Below are positions 15,401 through 27,905 of a stretch of 64,000 nucleotides of DNA, in pieces. Origin of the DNA: Neospora caninum Liverpool (taxonomy: Eukaryota; Apicomplexa; Conoidasida; Eucoccidiorida; Sarcocystidae); assembly GCF_000208865.1 (NCBI RefSeq), contig NC_018390.1, positions 1,846,790 to 1,910,789 of the forward strand, in the 5' to 3' direction. The notes beneath the pieces were generated by a model. The model did not search any database. It was not told where the DNA came from and worked only from the letters and a program-made list of their open reading frames with translations. The stretch's first letter is position 1. Every line of letters begins with the position of its first letter. The translations under genes were made by a program, and so were the position numbers.

Positions 15401-18400
15401 ACCTATGAATACACGAGAAAGCTTGTGGGCGATTATCTACGCCTCGTTCTTCACCGACCTTGAAGAAGGTCTATTTTCAGATGTTCGACCTTTACCCACA
15501 ATCCGTTTTCTTCTCCGGAATGAAAGAGTGTCGGCAATCGAAACGCCGCCCCTGCGAAGCCTTACTCTTCGGTCATCTTGATCCATTTCACCGGGGCTTG
15601 ACATTCGAAATCTGCCAGGATGCGGCCTTGTCCGTTCTTACACGAAAGGTCGAGGACTCTAAAAGTGGGCATTGCGAGAGAGACGCTACCCAGTCGACAG
15701 GTGCGGCGGAAGCCTTTGCACGAAACCTTGTTTTACGGTTCCACTCGCTTGAAGGTTACAGATGTGGACCAGAGTTACAGTCCTTCAACAGTGCACGTAA
15801 CACAGGAGTTTCCCTCAAGTTCCTCCCTTTCTTTTATAAACTCTGTCCACAGAAGCATGCGTCCACGAAAAAGCGTCCATCGCAAGCACGGGCCTAAAAG
15901 CCCCACCGGAGGCTCCGAATCACTTCCTCTCTTTGGAGCGTTTGAGAGCAAATCTCAGTCGACGTGCGCAGGCGCGCGTGGCGATGCTCTCAAGAGTGGC
16001 TGCGCCCGCTGTTGAGCGCGATTTGGAATGAACTCGAAGCACGAAATGAAAACCTACAGACAGTCGTGCTTCAGAGAGAGAGGATCTCGTGTGTGGTGCG
16101 TCATCTGGGGTAAATAACTCCAGCTCCGTCCACATGGCCGCCTTACTGGATAGTCGAAGGCGAAAGAAGATATGCAACAAGGAGCTTGCTGGGGGCCTGA
16201 AGACCGAGAGAGTGTGAACCATCAAAATGCAAGGTGTGCTGCTTCAACAAGATATACAGTTAACAGGAAACGGTTCGACTTGATTCGTTTGACAGGTTCA
16301 CTTACATGCGTTACCTTGACGGCAACTCTGTCTTTGAAAAAATGGCTTGTCCGGAAACAACCTGGAGAGACGCAGATGCGAGGGAAGGAAACAACAAATA
16401 GAATATGCCGATTCGTCGCAGAAGCTTGCTATAGGCGTGTCCCCTTCTTCAGGATTGTGGACTGCTCATCTGCGTACACCTGCATGGCTATGCAGTCTAC
16501 ATGTGCATCTAGTTTCTCTTGTTTCGTGACAACCCTGTGGAAGAGAATGGCTGTCTCTATGCAGACGCGAAACCGGCCGCCCCCACACTCAGCAGCCTCT
16601 CAGTAGCCTCAGAACACTTCTGATCTGGAGCCTCCCTTGTGACTCACCGGCGACGCTCGAGTCTCCCAACACGACCACGGCAACGGTGTTGCCTCCCTAC
16701 GGGACGCAAGAGAAAGGAGGAAACCAACCCAACGGTTCGCAAAAAAAAATCAACATCACAGGAACACTCGGCTTCATGCTTGTTTTTTTTCAACTTTGCG
16801 GTATGCCTACATATTGACATATCTGAAGGTGTATATCAGTGTGCAGAGTTGTGGTCACATATGCGCATCCACACTTGCCACAGCTACACAACGACACGCG
16901 AATATACTTTTATATATTGATGTTTATTTGTACATATTTATACATCTAATTATTTATCTATATATATATATATGAATATGTGCGCATCGAAAAAGAGGGG
17001 TGTGCAGGGCGTTCCCTCTCACATATCTGTGCACAATCAAATGAGACGACATGTGGCAATTTCGTAGAGAACAGTCTGCGAGCTTACGTCGTGTGCGAGG
17101 CAGACGCCTTCGAAATCAAAGACAAATCTCGCAACTCCGGGCCATGCTGGCAGGACCGTCGACACTTTCTGCCGTTCTACATCCGCCAGAAGGATCCGGT
17201 GGCCGGCTGTGTGCGCGACAAGGAATCTGTCCTCGTAGACGCTCAACCCGACAACTTTGCATGTCTCTCCATCCTCTGGTTTGTCCAGTGCCTCGAGCGT
17301 CGTGGACAGCCCATCAGAGAGTCGTTCCGCTCGGACCTGCCGAGGCATCTCCCGAACGAACAGATGGCCAAGAAGTCCATCAGATTTCGGTTGTCGGCAC
17401 GCGTAGCTCCAAAATAGAAGCACTTAGCCATGCATTTAAACTACGGAGCTACAGATGTAGCGGTAGAGACAACATACCCAATATGTATAGAAACATACGT
17501 ATGTGGAAATGCGTGTGGGAGCCCAACTGTACAGATGTTTGTGGAGACAGGTTCTCATAGCTCGGGTTCTCGGATCCAGGTTTGCTAGCTTTGCGGGCTT
17601 CACCGCTTCTTCACGTGCGTTTCGCTCTTTCCTGCTCGAACTCCACACGCCGGGGTTGACACTGCAGAGACACCGACAACGCACGTACCTTTGAGGGTGA
17701 AAAAAACGTGAATTCGAAAGTCTGTCCCCACCGTGCCTTCTCGGTAAAGGCCAGGAAACGCTCGACAGATCCACGGCGGGTGCCGGCGACGAGCTCCGTT
17801 CCGTCGGGAGTCCAGAGTAAACTGGAGACGCCGTAACGCCCTGCGAGATTTACGTGGTCCGGTACGCTCTGCCAGCCTGATTCCTCCTGACAACAGATGC
17901 ACGTGAAACGAACCGTTTCATCATGACACACGTTGGCTGCGAAACGCGCGAGCGATCTTGAACAACCCGGGTTTTCTCGCAAAACAGGAAAGGACCTAAT
18001 AGAGATAAGCTGGGCCCAGCAGCCACCCCCGCGCATCCCCACCTGAGAGTCGCGCGCTGCTCTCAAAAAAAGGCGGCGAGTACGTCACGATACAACGTCG
18101 TCACACGACAGGAGAGAGTGGAGCGCCTGCGGCGTGACAATCTGGCGGCCGTGTTCCGACTGTTCATGCTCAGCAGGCAATAGAGGTATTCGATTGTTGC
18201 GCCGTTACTGGAGCAAGACGTGGTAGGAGTGACTGTGCGCCTCGTGCGTCTGGGAAGGAACCCCCACAGGTATGCTCTCTTCCCCGTTGCCTGCCTTTGT
18301 TTTTGTGAACTACGTTTCCGGTTGCAACAACAGGAAGCGCCAGGATCATCCTTTTTTCGTGTGGTCTGTGGCGCAGTGTTTCCCCGTGCTGTGAAGGAGT

Positions 18401-20579
18401 AGCATCTGTGTAGAGCTCTTCCGGTGTCCTGTGTTCAGTCGTGGAACGCGTAGACCATTCGAAGAACGCCTCGTGGCGTGAATACCCTCGCGTTTGCCAG
18501 GGTAGCGTCAAAGGGACATACGTTCCGGGAGAAGAACCTACCTTGAGGCGCTGAGTCGACTGAGTTCCAGGCGCCGCCGTCGCAGAACTGGGCACGAGGA
18601 CGTGGAGCTGCTCGCCAGCTGCAACGGCTAGGCAACTGCCGTTGGGATGGAAAGCGAGAGCCGATATCTCTTTGTGCACTGGAGACACCGAGCGAAAGTC
18701 CATGCGATGGAGCTGCAGAGGTACCCACAAGACCACGAACAGAGCACCAATGTGCTCCGGTATTGTTTGCGCGCAAAGAGACCGACACCTTCGGTGCCGT
18801 TCAGCAGGGACAGCGGGGTTGTTGGCCAAGCTCACCAAGTTTCCTTCGGGGTCAATCAGCGCAATGTGGGCTTTTTGAGAAGCTGCTGCAATGCATGCAG
18901 CGGCAAAGCTAATTGCGGAAACAGAAACGGGGAACCTGTGGGCCGGCAGAGCATTCGACAAGACGGAGAATCCAGCTTTTCACTTCCTCCCTCCATGATC
19001 GGTAGTGGAGCACGAGTCGTGCAGGTGAATGGGGGTCGAGAAGGGAGACAACGAAGAAGAGAAGGAATGGAAAGGAGAGAGTGAGGCGCAAAAACAAAAA
19101 CGTGCACGAAGCAGAGATATTGTGGGCGACAGGAGAGTCCGCGACGCGGACGAGAAGAGGAACAAGCGCAGCAACACACACACGTGGTGTACTGCTGCTG
19201 GAGCAACCGAGTTCTGACAGTTTCATGATAAACGCCTACGTGTAGACTTCCTTGCTTGTGACGCGACTTGTTGACAGGCCCATCCAGCAGAGCTGAACAG
19301 ATCCATCTGCGTGCCCCGTAGCCAGAAGCGCACCTGACCTCTCGCAGTCGATGCAGATGACTGGACTGTCAGAAAGGAACCACACTAGTAACTTTTTCAG
19401 GCAGGAAACCAGAACGGGGAAGGCTGCACTTGCCCCACTGGACATCAAACAGCCAATCTGCAGCACCTCGAAGTGCACATCGAGCGTCGCGTAGGAGACA
19501 GTCCGTTGGGACCAGAGAATTCCAGAATTTCTAACTGCCAGGGTTCCTGTCGAACCCTACGACCAGCGTGGTTTCATTCAAGGCCCCGGCGATTTGCCTG
19601 CGCCAAACAGTTTTAACCTCGCATATGTCTCATAGTGTCAAACCATCACTGAGTCTGTTTGCTTCCTGATTTGCCTGTGGTTTTGCACCGTCCTTCCAGG
19701 CAACTCTGAGCCTCTGGGAGAAAAAACTTCCCGTGCGGTATATATATCCCTGGCGTCCGAAGTTGCATCTTGGTCCACAGCCAAAATTCGGAGGCGTCTA
19801 CGGGGCATGTTCTGCCTACCTCGCTCTCTCAAAGAGGCTGCCTGATTTGTTCGGTTCGACGTGCGCCACGCGCACTCGACCGTCTATTAGACCATAGTAG
19901 AAAGTGTCGGTCCCTTCCGAAGGCCACACGACGCTGGACGCCGGAGCTGTAGTTGGGAATTTTCTGTAGACGACTTTCTTTTCAGTCGGCGCCAGTCCCA
20001 GATGGTATACGACAATCATATTGTCCGACTGAGCCACAGCCACACGACTTGAGTCTGGGCTGAGTGCTAGCGCTGAAAGGGACCAAACGTTGATTCCAGC
20101 ACACGACGCAAGCCACGCTCTCTCCACAAAGCGGTGCCTCAGTGCTTCCGCCTTTTCAATGAATCAATAGTTCTCATTCGAGATTCTCTACCGTGTGCGG
20201 AAGGAAAACAAGACTTGTTGCCTGGGCTTCTGTTTTCGCTCACTAGTGATTAGTTTGTGCATATGCACATATACACATATATGTACATCAACGCATATAT
20301 GCGACCAGAACCAGCCAGTTGCGTGATTGAGCACAGAATCTCAATTCTCCCACTTTTTCTGCTTTTACCCGTCACAGAGTGCGCTTTTGTGGCAGCTTTG
20401 TCCGAAGGTCGCGTGCCAAAGCGATCGACTTTGTTTCCTCGAGCGTCGAAGAGATGAACGACGCGATCTGCCGCCAGAGCTACTGCCATTCGACTTCCAT
20501 TCGACCGGGCCAGGCTGCAGACTGAATTCCGGCCGCTGGCCGAAGGCTGCAAAACTGTGCCTGACCACTGCAGCCTCAT
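881..20579 (-). CDS. IFT172: Intraflagellar transport protein 172 (IFT172), multi-exon, 3' end incomplete
   Basis: IFT172 is a peripheral IFT-B subunit that moves cargo along flagellar microtubules; in coccidia only microgametes are flagellated. The N-terminal WD40 part is encoded by exons 20369-20579, 19820-20072, 19240-19365, 18836-18935, 18542-18712, 17689-17886, 17088-17336 and 16648-16696, then about 16.1, 15.6, 15.02-15.17 and 14.36-14.54 kb. Phases agree across the first eight. Signature segments are AADRVVHLFDARGNKVDRF and LALSPDSSRVAVAQSDN. The helical TPR-like part follows in exons near 13.25-13.53, 12.6, 12.3, 11.5-11.76, 10.7-10.86, 10.04-10.28, 9.6, 9.1, 8.7, 8.2, 7.55-7.78, 6.95-7.18, 6.41-6.56, 5.66-5.9, 5.2, 4.6, 3.83-4.1 and 2.91-3.36 kb. 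Two further exons (1969-2067, 881-1000) encode the conserved DEAFYRAGQHCRKAGW and YLDIADAID segments. The start ATG at 20579 matches the family N-terminus. About 100 C-terminal residues were not found. Family identity is firm; several mid-gene boundaries are approximate. Confidence 0.9.
1294..1325. repeat. (TA)n tract near the IFT172 3' end
   Basis: About 15 TA dinucleotides continue into TATGTATATGCATG. The tract is in the intron between the 881-1000 and 1969-2067 exons. Confidence 0.9.
1857..1869 (+). repeat. G-run in an IFT172 intron
   Basis: A run of about ten G lies between the IFT172 exons at 881-1000 and 1969-2067. On the transcribed minus strand it reads as C and may act as part of a pyrimidine tract, though it is not next to an acceptor. 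Confidence 0.7.
1969..2067 (-). CDS. IFT172: IFT172 penultimate visible exon (no internal start codon in frame)
   Basis: This 99-base exon follows a pyrimidine-rich acceptor ending TTCCCAG and precedes a GTGAGG donor. It completes the split arginine codon of the exon ending at 2914 and reads HAKEFRSDEAFYRAG, then QHCRKAGWTGMAFFFLNR. IFT172 homologues carry this segment (..LLRH..DKAFYEAG..FIFLNRFLDL) just before the C-terminal part. It ends in phase with the exon at 881-1000. Confidence 0.85.
4373..4397. repeat. (TA)n tract in an IFT172 intron
   Basis: Perfect TA dinucleotides in the intron between the exons near 3.9 and 4.6 kb. Confidence 0.9.
5401..5428. repeat. (TA)n tract in an IFT172 intron
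   Basis: Fourteen TA dinucleotides preceded by a TATC-rich run, between the exons near 5.2 and 5.7 kb. Confidence 0.9.
7346..7374. repeat. (TA)n tract in an IFT172 intron
   Basis: Fourteen AT dinucleotides between the exons near 7.0 and 7.6 kb. Confidence 0.9.
9292..9418. repeat. Compound (TA)n-(CT)n-(AT)n microsatellite
   Basis: A TA tract (9292-9317), an AT-rich link, nine CT dinucleotides (about 9379-9396) and an AT tract (to 9418) lie in one IFT172 intron. It is the most complex dinucleotide array in the left third of the window. Confidence 0.9.
12399..12438. repeat. (TA)n followed by (CATA)n
   Basis: A short TA tract runs into about six CATA tetranucleotides next to the IFT172 exon near 12.3 kb. 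Confidence 0.9.
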
Positions 20580-23500
20580 CTTGTACCGAGATCGCCGCGC
20601 AGTGCTTGTATATCGTTACCTCCCCGAAAACGCCGGTTCAACTGGTAGCATCATTCAAACTGAAGAGCGTTAGAATCCGGAGTTCCGAAGCCTGATACCC
20701 TGTATGGCTGTCTTGATCGTGCCACGTTTACTGGAGGCATATCACAGCTCTTCCCTACACTGTCAAAAGGGCGTGTTGGAAGAGCGCCTGGTACCCCAGA
20801 GACATCTGTATCGCTGTAAACTGTCTGCCCCACTTTGGTTTCAAATGGAACTCCAAATAGTTTCCCCTCACGCTGGGTTGCCAGCGTATCTCAGCCTGCC
20901 GTGTCTCCCTGGCTCACGCAACTCACGCATCTGAGCCGCTCCGCGAGGTCGACATGCACCCTTTTCTTTGAAGGAAAGCAACTCGCCAAAAAAAGTTGCA
21001 CGCCAATGTGACTTGCTTGTACCTTTTTCTTGTGGGCTTGGGCGTAGGGGGCCCCGCCAAAGTTGCGATATTTCTCGCACACAGAGCACAGCGATTCGAC
21101 AGACGGGGCAGCAGCCAAGGCGCGGTCTTCGCCAGAAGCCCGCCCTTCGCAACAAATCTACGGTCTGTAGACAGGACGTTTACTGGCGGGAGCAGCGAAC
21201 GCTCGATTCAGTCCTTAGTATTTGTCGCCACTGGCAATGTCCGGCTACACACATGCTCAGAATTGCTTGGAAGTTCCCGCGTTCGCCACGCGGCAGAAGC
21301 ACCTGGTCCGCCTTGCTCACTCCAATGCCACGGCGTTTCTGTCCTTAAGGAAACGGTCCACGATCTTTTTGCTCTTGCAACGGGGTTGAAAACGTAACCC
21401 AGACACGCCTAGGGTCTTTTCCCTAGGAAGCAAGTGGCACAGCAAAAGAAAGCCGGTATGCATCACTTACGGACAGCTTTTTGCGTTCCGCCTCGTTGCG
21501 CGTAACCGATTCACCCGACAGCAGATTTCGGCGTAGCAGTCAAAGGACAAAGTGACATCAAATGCGCGATGAACTGCGCCTCTTTTGAGAATATACGCTG
21601 CTGCGGATTTCTTGGGGAAACCTAGAGGGAACACGAGAAGGACTGAAACCAGTCTTTCGATAACTGAGATCTGAACCAGTTTGTTTAGCGCATGTTCGCA
21701 CAGGCAGCCCCTTTACAATTGAGAGCTGCCACAGAGAAGGACTAAGCTGCAATTGGACTTGCTCACAGAGTGACTTCCAGAAGTGTTTTCTGACAGACGG
21801 AATTGCAAAGCGCATCGCGATAAATTGACTCACGCCCACGTCTGCAAACTTCTGTTTCTGAACGACGGCCTTGGAGTCTCACGGTTTTGGACTCTACGTT
21901 GAGTTCCCCATGCTTGCTGCTGGTACGGCCCTAGACTCTCTCAGAAAGGATCCCCAGGTAATAATGCGTGCAAGCTGTGTAAGCCACTGTTGTCTACAAT
22001 CTAAGCATTTCTGTCTGGGAAGCACACGTGTTACGATACTCATCGGCTTGTTCCGGAATGCCGACAGGCCCGCAACACACAAAGCTAAAGCCGATCCCAA
22101 GTCGCCGGCGAGCAAGACGCTCCCAGAAAGACCATACCTTGAGCATGACAGGAAAGCATTGACCTGCCTCGGCATTTCGAACCGTTCAAGGCCTACATTT
22201 GCTCTCGTGCAGAGTGCGGCACATGTGTGCTGGGAGCAAGTCAACGCTGAGGGCCACGCGATCGGGGAATTGCCCAGGAGGTGTGCTTCTGACTGACGCG
22301 TTGCCTTTTCGTACCATTTTTGCCTCAATCCCGCCCAGACAAGATGAAGCATGTGACACGGTGTCGTGCTGGTTGACTATTCGTATCAGCGTTTACGTAC
22401 ACATACATACATAGCTGTGTAGAGATGTGTCGGTCAACAACGAGATACAATAGAGATACACTCCTTTACATTCACTAGTGTGCATTCATATACTTGTTGA
22501 TTTGCAGCTGTTGTTGCATAACACTCTGTCTTTCGAGAGCACTTCATCTCCTGGGGTTTCCAGCAACGTCGCACGACATCTTCTTTGTCGTTTCTCACAA
22601 CAGGGTTGTCTTCTGTGTTGTTCAGGTCGACTGGAAACGTTTAGCCGCAATGCTCCTCCCATGCTGTTTCCGACGGAACTCCACCGAGCACGCGGGACAC
22701 CATTCGCTCGTTCACACGCTGTCCGGGGATTCGGCTGCTCGTGCTTACACACGAAAAGAAAAACTAATAGAAGATGACTCATTTCGGAGTCTTGAATCAT
22801 CCACAGGAACTGCGTCCAGTTGACTCTTCAGACGCTGAAATCTCGTGCAAACGACTCCTCTGTGGAAGGGTGTTCCGGCTGCTCAGTCGCATCTGAGGCG
22901 TGCTGAGCGTCTCTCTGCTGCAAAGCGTGTTCTTTTGAGGGAGACATACCTTCACTTCTGCATTGACTCATCGCCTTCGCTTTCCTTTGTTTCTTACTTT
23001 CTATGATGGTCAACTCTCTCCAGATTAGCTCTCTGTGGCGTCGATGAGCCCTCGATTTTCCACGTGACCGTTCTTTAACTTCGCTGCCAACGTCGATACA
23101 GGCATGCGCCGGCTTTCCACAGCTTGCTGCTGCGTTCATGATTTTCCTTCTTCAGCGAAGATTCCTTCCACAGTTTGCTTTTTTTTTCACACCTTTTTTT
23201 TCGATGGGAGAGGCTGCGACCAAGTACCGTCTCTCCCTCAACCCGTGTCTCGTCAGCTTGCATGCACGAGGTTGCTGAGTTCAAACTCTCTGTTTGTCTT
23301 GAAAGATTCCCTCCGAAACTTCCCTGATGTCGTCACTCTCTCGCGCTCTTCATCATTGGTCTTCAACAGAAGGTTCACTCTGTCCTCCTCAACGATATAA
23401 TTCTTTTTTTTTCGGTGTCCGTCCTGGTGTGTGTGTGTGTGTGGTTACCATTGTCCTGAAATCGGCTCTGTCTCCAAAACCAGTCCATATCGGGTCTATT

Positions 23501-23983
23501 TCTTCACATTTCTCAACGATGATTGCTTTTCGACCGTGACCTGTTTCCACCGGAAAAACTTCACTTCTTCTCTCCGATGTAACTCTCTACTTCGCTGCAT
23601 GCACCCGCCGTGCGTCTTCTGGGACCGCTACAGACTCAGGATTTCTTTTCTTTTCTTTATGCAGGGGCCTGCACTTCCGCACAGTTCATTTCCTTTCTCC
23701 TCCGTCCCTTCTACTGTGGAGTTTGCCAAATCTTTTCCAGCAGCCGTGTCCTGTTCGTCTTCCCTCGAGCTTTTGCCTTTCGTGTTCCCCGAGGAGATTC
23801 CGATTCAGGCGGCGGCTGCTGGCACCGAGTGTGTTTGGACATGAGGCGATCCCGCAGGACTTTCTTCTTCTTTGGCGACTCTAGTGAGGAGCAGTCGAAG
23901 AAGAAAGAGAAATTTGCTCTCTCCAGAGCCTCTTCTTCCTCCCTTGCGTGAGGTTGGATGGGGCCTCAGGAGAACCCCGCAAA
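20580..23983. promoter_or_regulatory. Head-to-head intergenic region between IFT172 and the 23.98-27.73 kb gene
   Basis: This 3.4 kb spacer separates two divergently transcribed genes and should hold both promoters and 5' untranslated regions. The right half (about 22.8-23.9 kb) becomes pyrimidine-rich with T runs, and TGCATGC cores occur near 23,262 and 23,599, a motif linked to promoters in Toxoplasma. I see no convincing gene: the longest open frame (21,871-22,296) shows no family resemblance. Promoter function is inferred from gene orientation only. Confidence 0.45.
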
Positions 23984-26900
23984 ATGCCACACAGAAGCGT
24001 TGTTTCCTGTTTCTCTTTCTTCTTGTTCGAACTTCCCAGAACGCGGTCCGCGCCTGCAGCAGCTCCTCCTCGCCTTCTTCTCTTTTGCCTCTTTTGTCTC
24101 TTTCCTGTTTCTCCGGTTTTTTTTTATCTTTCCTTCTCGCCGGCACTATGGCCCGCCACAGTTTCGCACCAGCCTGCGCACACCTTCACCTACGCTCTCA
24201 CCTTTCCGGGAAAACATGACATAAGAACAAGCACGCGTCTTTTTCGGCCCTTTGGCGGGGTCGGCTACTCTCTTCGCGTCTTGAACCTAAGACGCGAAAA
24301 ACCCACTTTGTCTTCAGGCCCTTTTCTGCCTCTCCAGTCCAAACAGAATCCTTCACTCGCTTTCCTAAACACAACTGCCTTTGGATACGCGCCTCAATGG
24401 TATCCTCATTTCCCTTCTGAAAACGAACAGACCCAGAGCTCCTTTTCGTCGATTTTCGCGTCGCTACCCTCTTCTCCTTTCGTGTCTTTTTCTTTTTTTT
24501 CGTCTTCTCCCTCTATTTCTTCTTCCACCACCTCTTCTTTCTCTTTTCCTTCTGCTTATCGTCTCCGCCCTGGGCTGTCTCCGCTCCTGTGTTCTCTTCC
24601 CGCGTCGTTGGGGGCATGCGGAGACTGGCGTCTGAACCGCGAAGAGGGCCAGGCATTCTCGTTCGCTTGGCCCTCGTTCGTCGCCCCATTCTTTCCTCAT
24701 CGTTCGCCTGCAAGGCCTCTTCGTCGCTCTTCTTTTTGCCGGTTGTTCTCTGCATATGCGGCTCGTGACGGCCCGCGGAAAAGCGGGCTCTTCTTCCTTC
24801 CCGTTCCACCGCCGCTCTCTGCTGACGTGCGCAGGCCTGCGTATCGAGACATTCCGCCGCATGCGTCGCTCCAGGGTGTACGAACCGCCGGCGAGCAGCG
24901 AAATGCGCGCCTTTCTTCCAGACTGAAGTTGTGGGGGATACCTGCTCAGCGAACAGAGACAGAGTGGCCAGCGGGGGCGGCGCCGCCTCCGGGCATTCGA
25001 GCGCCTCGCTGGACTGTCGACACAGATGGAAATTTCAAGATTTTGGAGCAGTACGTTTTTGCGACATTCACAGTGCTGCACGGCTTCCAAGTCGCGGCAG
25101 AGAAGAGATCGGGTGGAGGCTCTTCTCCAAAGATCGCGCGAGCAATTGCGAGACGGAGAAGAAGCGATAGACAGAATGAGAGAGGGAAGAAAGGGGGAAG
25201 CAAGAGAGGGAGACGGACATGAGGAACGGCACACACGAGTCCTCTTCCTTCCGCTTGAGTGTCTCTCTGGTAAAATCAGTAAATTTTAGACGAAAAGAGG
25301 TTCGCCCCCATGGACACACAAGGGCGACCAAGCGAACGCTCCAAACGCTCTCTCTGGGACTCTCTGTGGCGTCGCCCCAACACACACCAGCGATGAAAGA
25401 TACGGGAAACACGCCGCGCACACATCTGGACATTCTTCGATGTCAAACACCTTTCAAATATATATATATATATATATATTTATTTATTGTATTATATATT
25501 ATATATTGTATCTTATATATATGCATGATCATGGAAGGTGCGATCCCTCATGTTTGCTTGTTTTTTGGTTACAGACACGGGCCCCCGCAGGATGAGCGTT
25601 TGGTCGGGTGGGAAGACGTTTTGATGGAAGAGCAGCGGTCGTGGAACGCGACGGGGAAGACAGAAGCGCAAATTTTGAGGGGGGAGAAGACTCTGACTTA
25701 CGCAGAAAAGTTTCAACAGAGGATCTTCGAAGCGCGAAAAATCCCTCACTTCCAGTTTGTGCATCACCAGCCGCGTGGCCGGCCTGCTCTGTGGATTGTC
25801 AGACCGAAACAAGGTACGAAAGAGAGTCCACATCCAGGGAACAAAAGAAAGAAGATCGATAACTGCTCACCTGTCTATCCGTCTGTCTGTCTCTGTGCAC
25901 TGGATTGTGTTTCAGGAGCGTATTGCGAGTTGATGAAAGACGACAACCCGCGTGTCCACGCGCTGGTTTCTCGTATTCGGAGTCGGTACGACCGGAATGC
26001 GCTGGATATCTACAACATCACTCTAACTGCGGATATGCCTCTCTGCGAGGTCTTTTTCGTTGGGCCGATTCCTGAGCTGGGACGCATTTTCTACGCCAGA
26101 GGAGGAACTCTTCAGGTGCGGGGCGCGGAAAAAAAACGAAATCCAGGCGCGTTTCGTGCGGTTCCGGCCTTCCAAAGTGGCATAGAGAAGAACAGACGAT
26201 GCGCCGGAGAGAACGCGAAAAGACGGAAACAACACACGCGGACACAGCAACACAGACACCCGAAAAGAAGCCTTCCATCACCCAACAATGTCGGCACACT
26301 GGAGACCCTTCAGAGATCACAATACACGTATAGATGCATTTTCGTAGTTGTGTCGATACAAATATATATGGCTACATACACATCCGTTCGTCTACATGTG
26401 CGTATATATATATATATATATATATAATTATATACGTTGATGCATTGGCATTTGAGTAAATATATGATGTGTGAAGAGACGTTTGTAACGACGCGCCTTT
26501 TTGTGACTGGATTTTATGGATGTACCGTTTACGGCGACTGAGCGTCTTCGAAAGGCGACACATCCCGTTTATGGAAGCGGACTCGGCAGATTCCGGTGTG
26601 AACGGAGCGGGTTTGGCTGGAAAAGATGAAAATTGTTTCTGGATTCTGCTATTTTGTGTTTTGATTTGTGCGCATTCTCTTGTCAGTATCGTGTGCGCCC
26701 TCGGTTCCGCACGCGTTGTCCCACACTGGCCAAGGACGAGAGACTCGTGCAAAAATACGGCGGAGACGGATGCCCCGGTCTCTTTCCCGAATGGGACGAG
26801 GACGGCATCATGGAGGAACTCGACGAATGCCTCAATCAGCCTCCACCCGAGTCGGAGGTGCGTTTCCGTATGCTCGCCGACCCTGTTAAACATATATGGA

Positions 26901-27015
26901 TCTGTGCAAATGCGTTCGAAAAACAGCGATACTCATGCACGTATTACAGAGGATATGCATACATTCGTATACTTGCCTATAGCCCTCCACGTGCACAAGA
27001 TCGACACATGTATGT

Positions 27016-27051
<36 letters not shown>

Positions 27052-27727
27052 ATAATTATACATATACATAAAGCTGTATATCCGTATATTGGCGGTGTAT
27101 ACGTACACTTGTATGTATGTATGTATGTATGTATGTATGTATGTATGTATGTATTTATCTATAGAGTAGTGACAAGATGCTATACATCACCAGAAGTATC
27201 CCTTTGTGCATTCATATTTATGTTGAAGTATCGTATCCTGTTGAGTTGCCGGAGTCTAGGTGGTGCGTATTGCTCTGTGTCCTTGGTTTCGAGCATGTGA
27301 GCATTACGGTTCTGCATGCGGGCACATGCAGTTGAGTCAAAGTTGATTTTCTCCGGTGTGTTCGCCCGCTGTCGACTGGCTGTTTTCTCGCGGGTGGGGC
27401 ATGGGAGAGGCGCGAGGGTGCGATGTGTCTGTGCTGTCTTTGCTTTTGCGGAATCAGTGCTACCCGGCAAATCTGGAATGGGACAACCTCGCTGCCTTTA
27501 CACCCGAGAACGTGGAGGAAAGGCCCTACTGGTACACGCACGTGCACTGGCCGACGCGCGTCGCGGTCCAGCGCGCCTTCGAGGCCGGCATTGCAGATTT
27601 TCGCGACGTCATTGAAAAGGAATACGAGCAGCTGATCGCGGAAGATCGACAAAGAGCGAGACAGCTACAGTATCAGCAAGAACACGACGACCGCGTCCGA
27701 CGAGGAGACAGCAACTTCGCCAACTAG
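23984..27727 (+). CDS. Five-exon hypothetical protein, 648 aa, with hydrophobic/serine-rich leader
   Basis: Exons 23984-25050, 25575-25813, 25916-26115, 26687-26857 and 27458-27727 join in perfect phase to 648 residues ending [12 protein letters not shown]. The ATG lies in the context GCAAAATGCC, which fits the Toxoplasma start consensus, and is the only ATG of the frame before the conserved-looking part. Residues about 27-50 are strongly hydrophobic, then comes a long Ser/Phe/Arg-rich stretch poor in acidic residues. The last ~330 residues look like an ordinary globular domain rich in charged and aromatic residues (for example [17 protein letters not shown]). The leader resembles a signal peptide plus transit peptide, so apicoplast or mitochondrial import is possible; that is inference. 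I do not recognise the family. Its 3' end faces the giant gene. Confidence 0.8.
25459..25515. repeat. (TA)n and degenerate TTA-rich tract
   Basis: The tract lies in intron 1 of the 23.98-27.73 kb gene, about 60-120 bases before the exon 2 acceptor. Confidence 0.9.
26403..26427. repeat. (TA)n tract
   Basis: The tract lies in intron 3 of the 23.98-27.73 kb gene. Confidence 0.9.
27018..27154. repeat. (TA)n and (TATG)n compound microsatellite
   Basis: Sixteen TA dinucleotides (27018-27049) are followed, after about 60 bases, by some eleven perfect TATG tetranucleotides (27111-27154). Both lie in intron 4 of the 23.98-27.73 kb gene. Confidence 0.95.
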
Positions 27728-27859
27728 GCGGGACACACACAGTTCCTGTTTCCTGAAAAACGTAACGATACATATTCGAGAGAGCGATGCAGACAAGCGG
27801 GGTATGCACCGGACTGTGAAGCAGATCCAGAGGCACATCTCTCCATACATACACCCCGA

Positions 27860-27905
<46 letters not shown>

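Noticed and set aside
24464..25234. Minus-strand frame of 256 codons opposite exon 1 of the 23.98 kb gene
   Set aside because: Arg-rich composition is the complement of the Ser-rich leader; the plus-strand frame has a consensus start and joins four downstream exons in phase.
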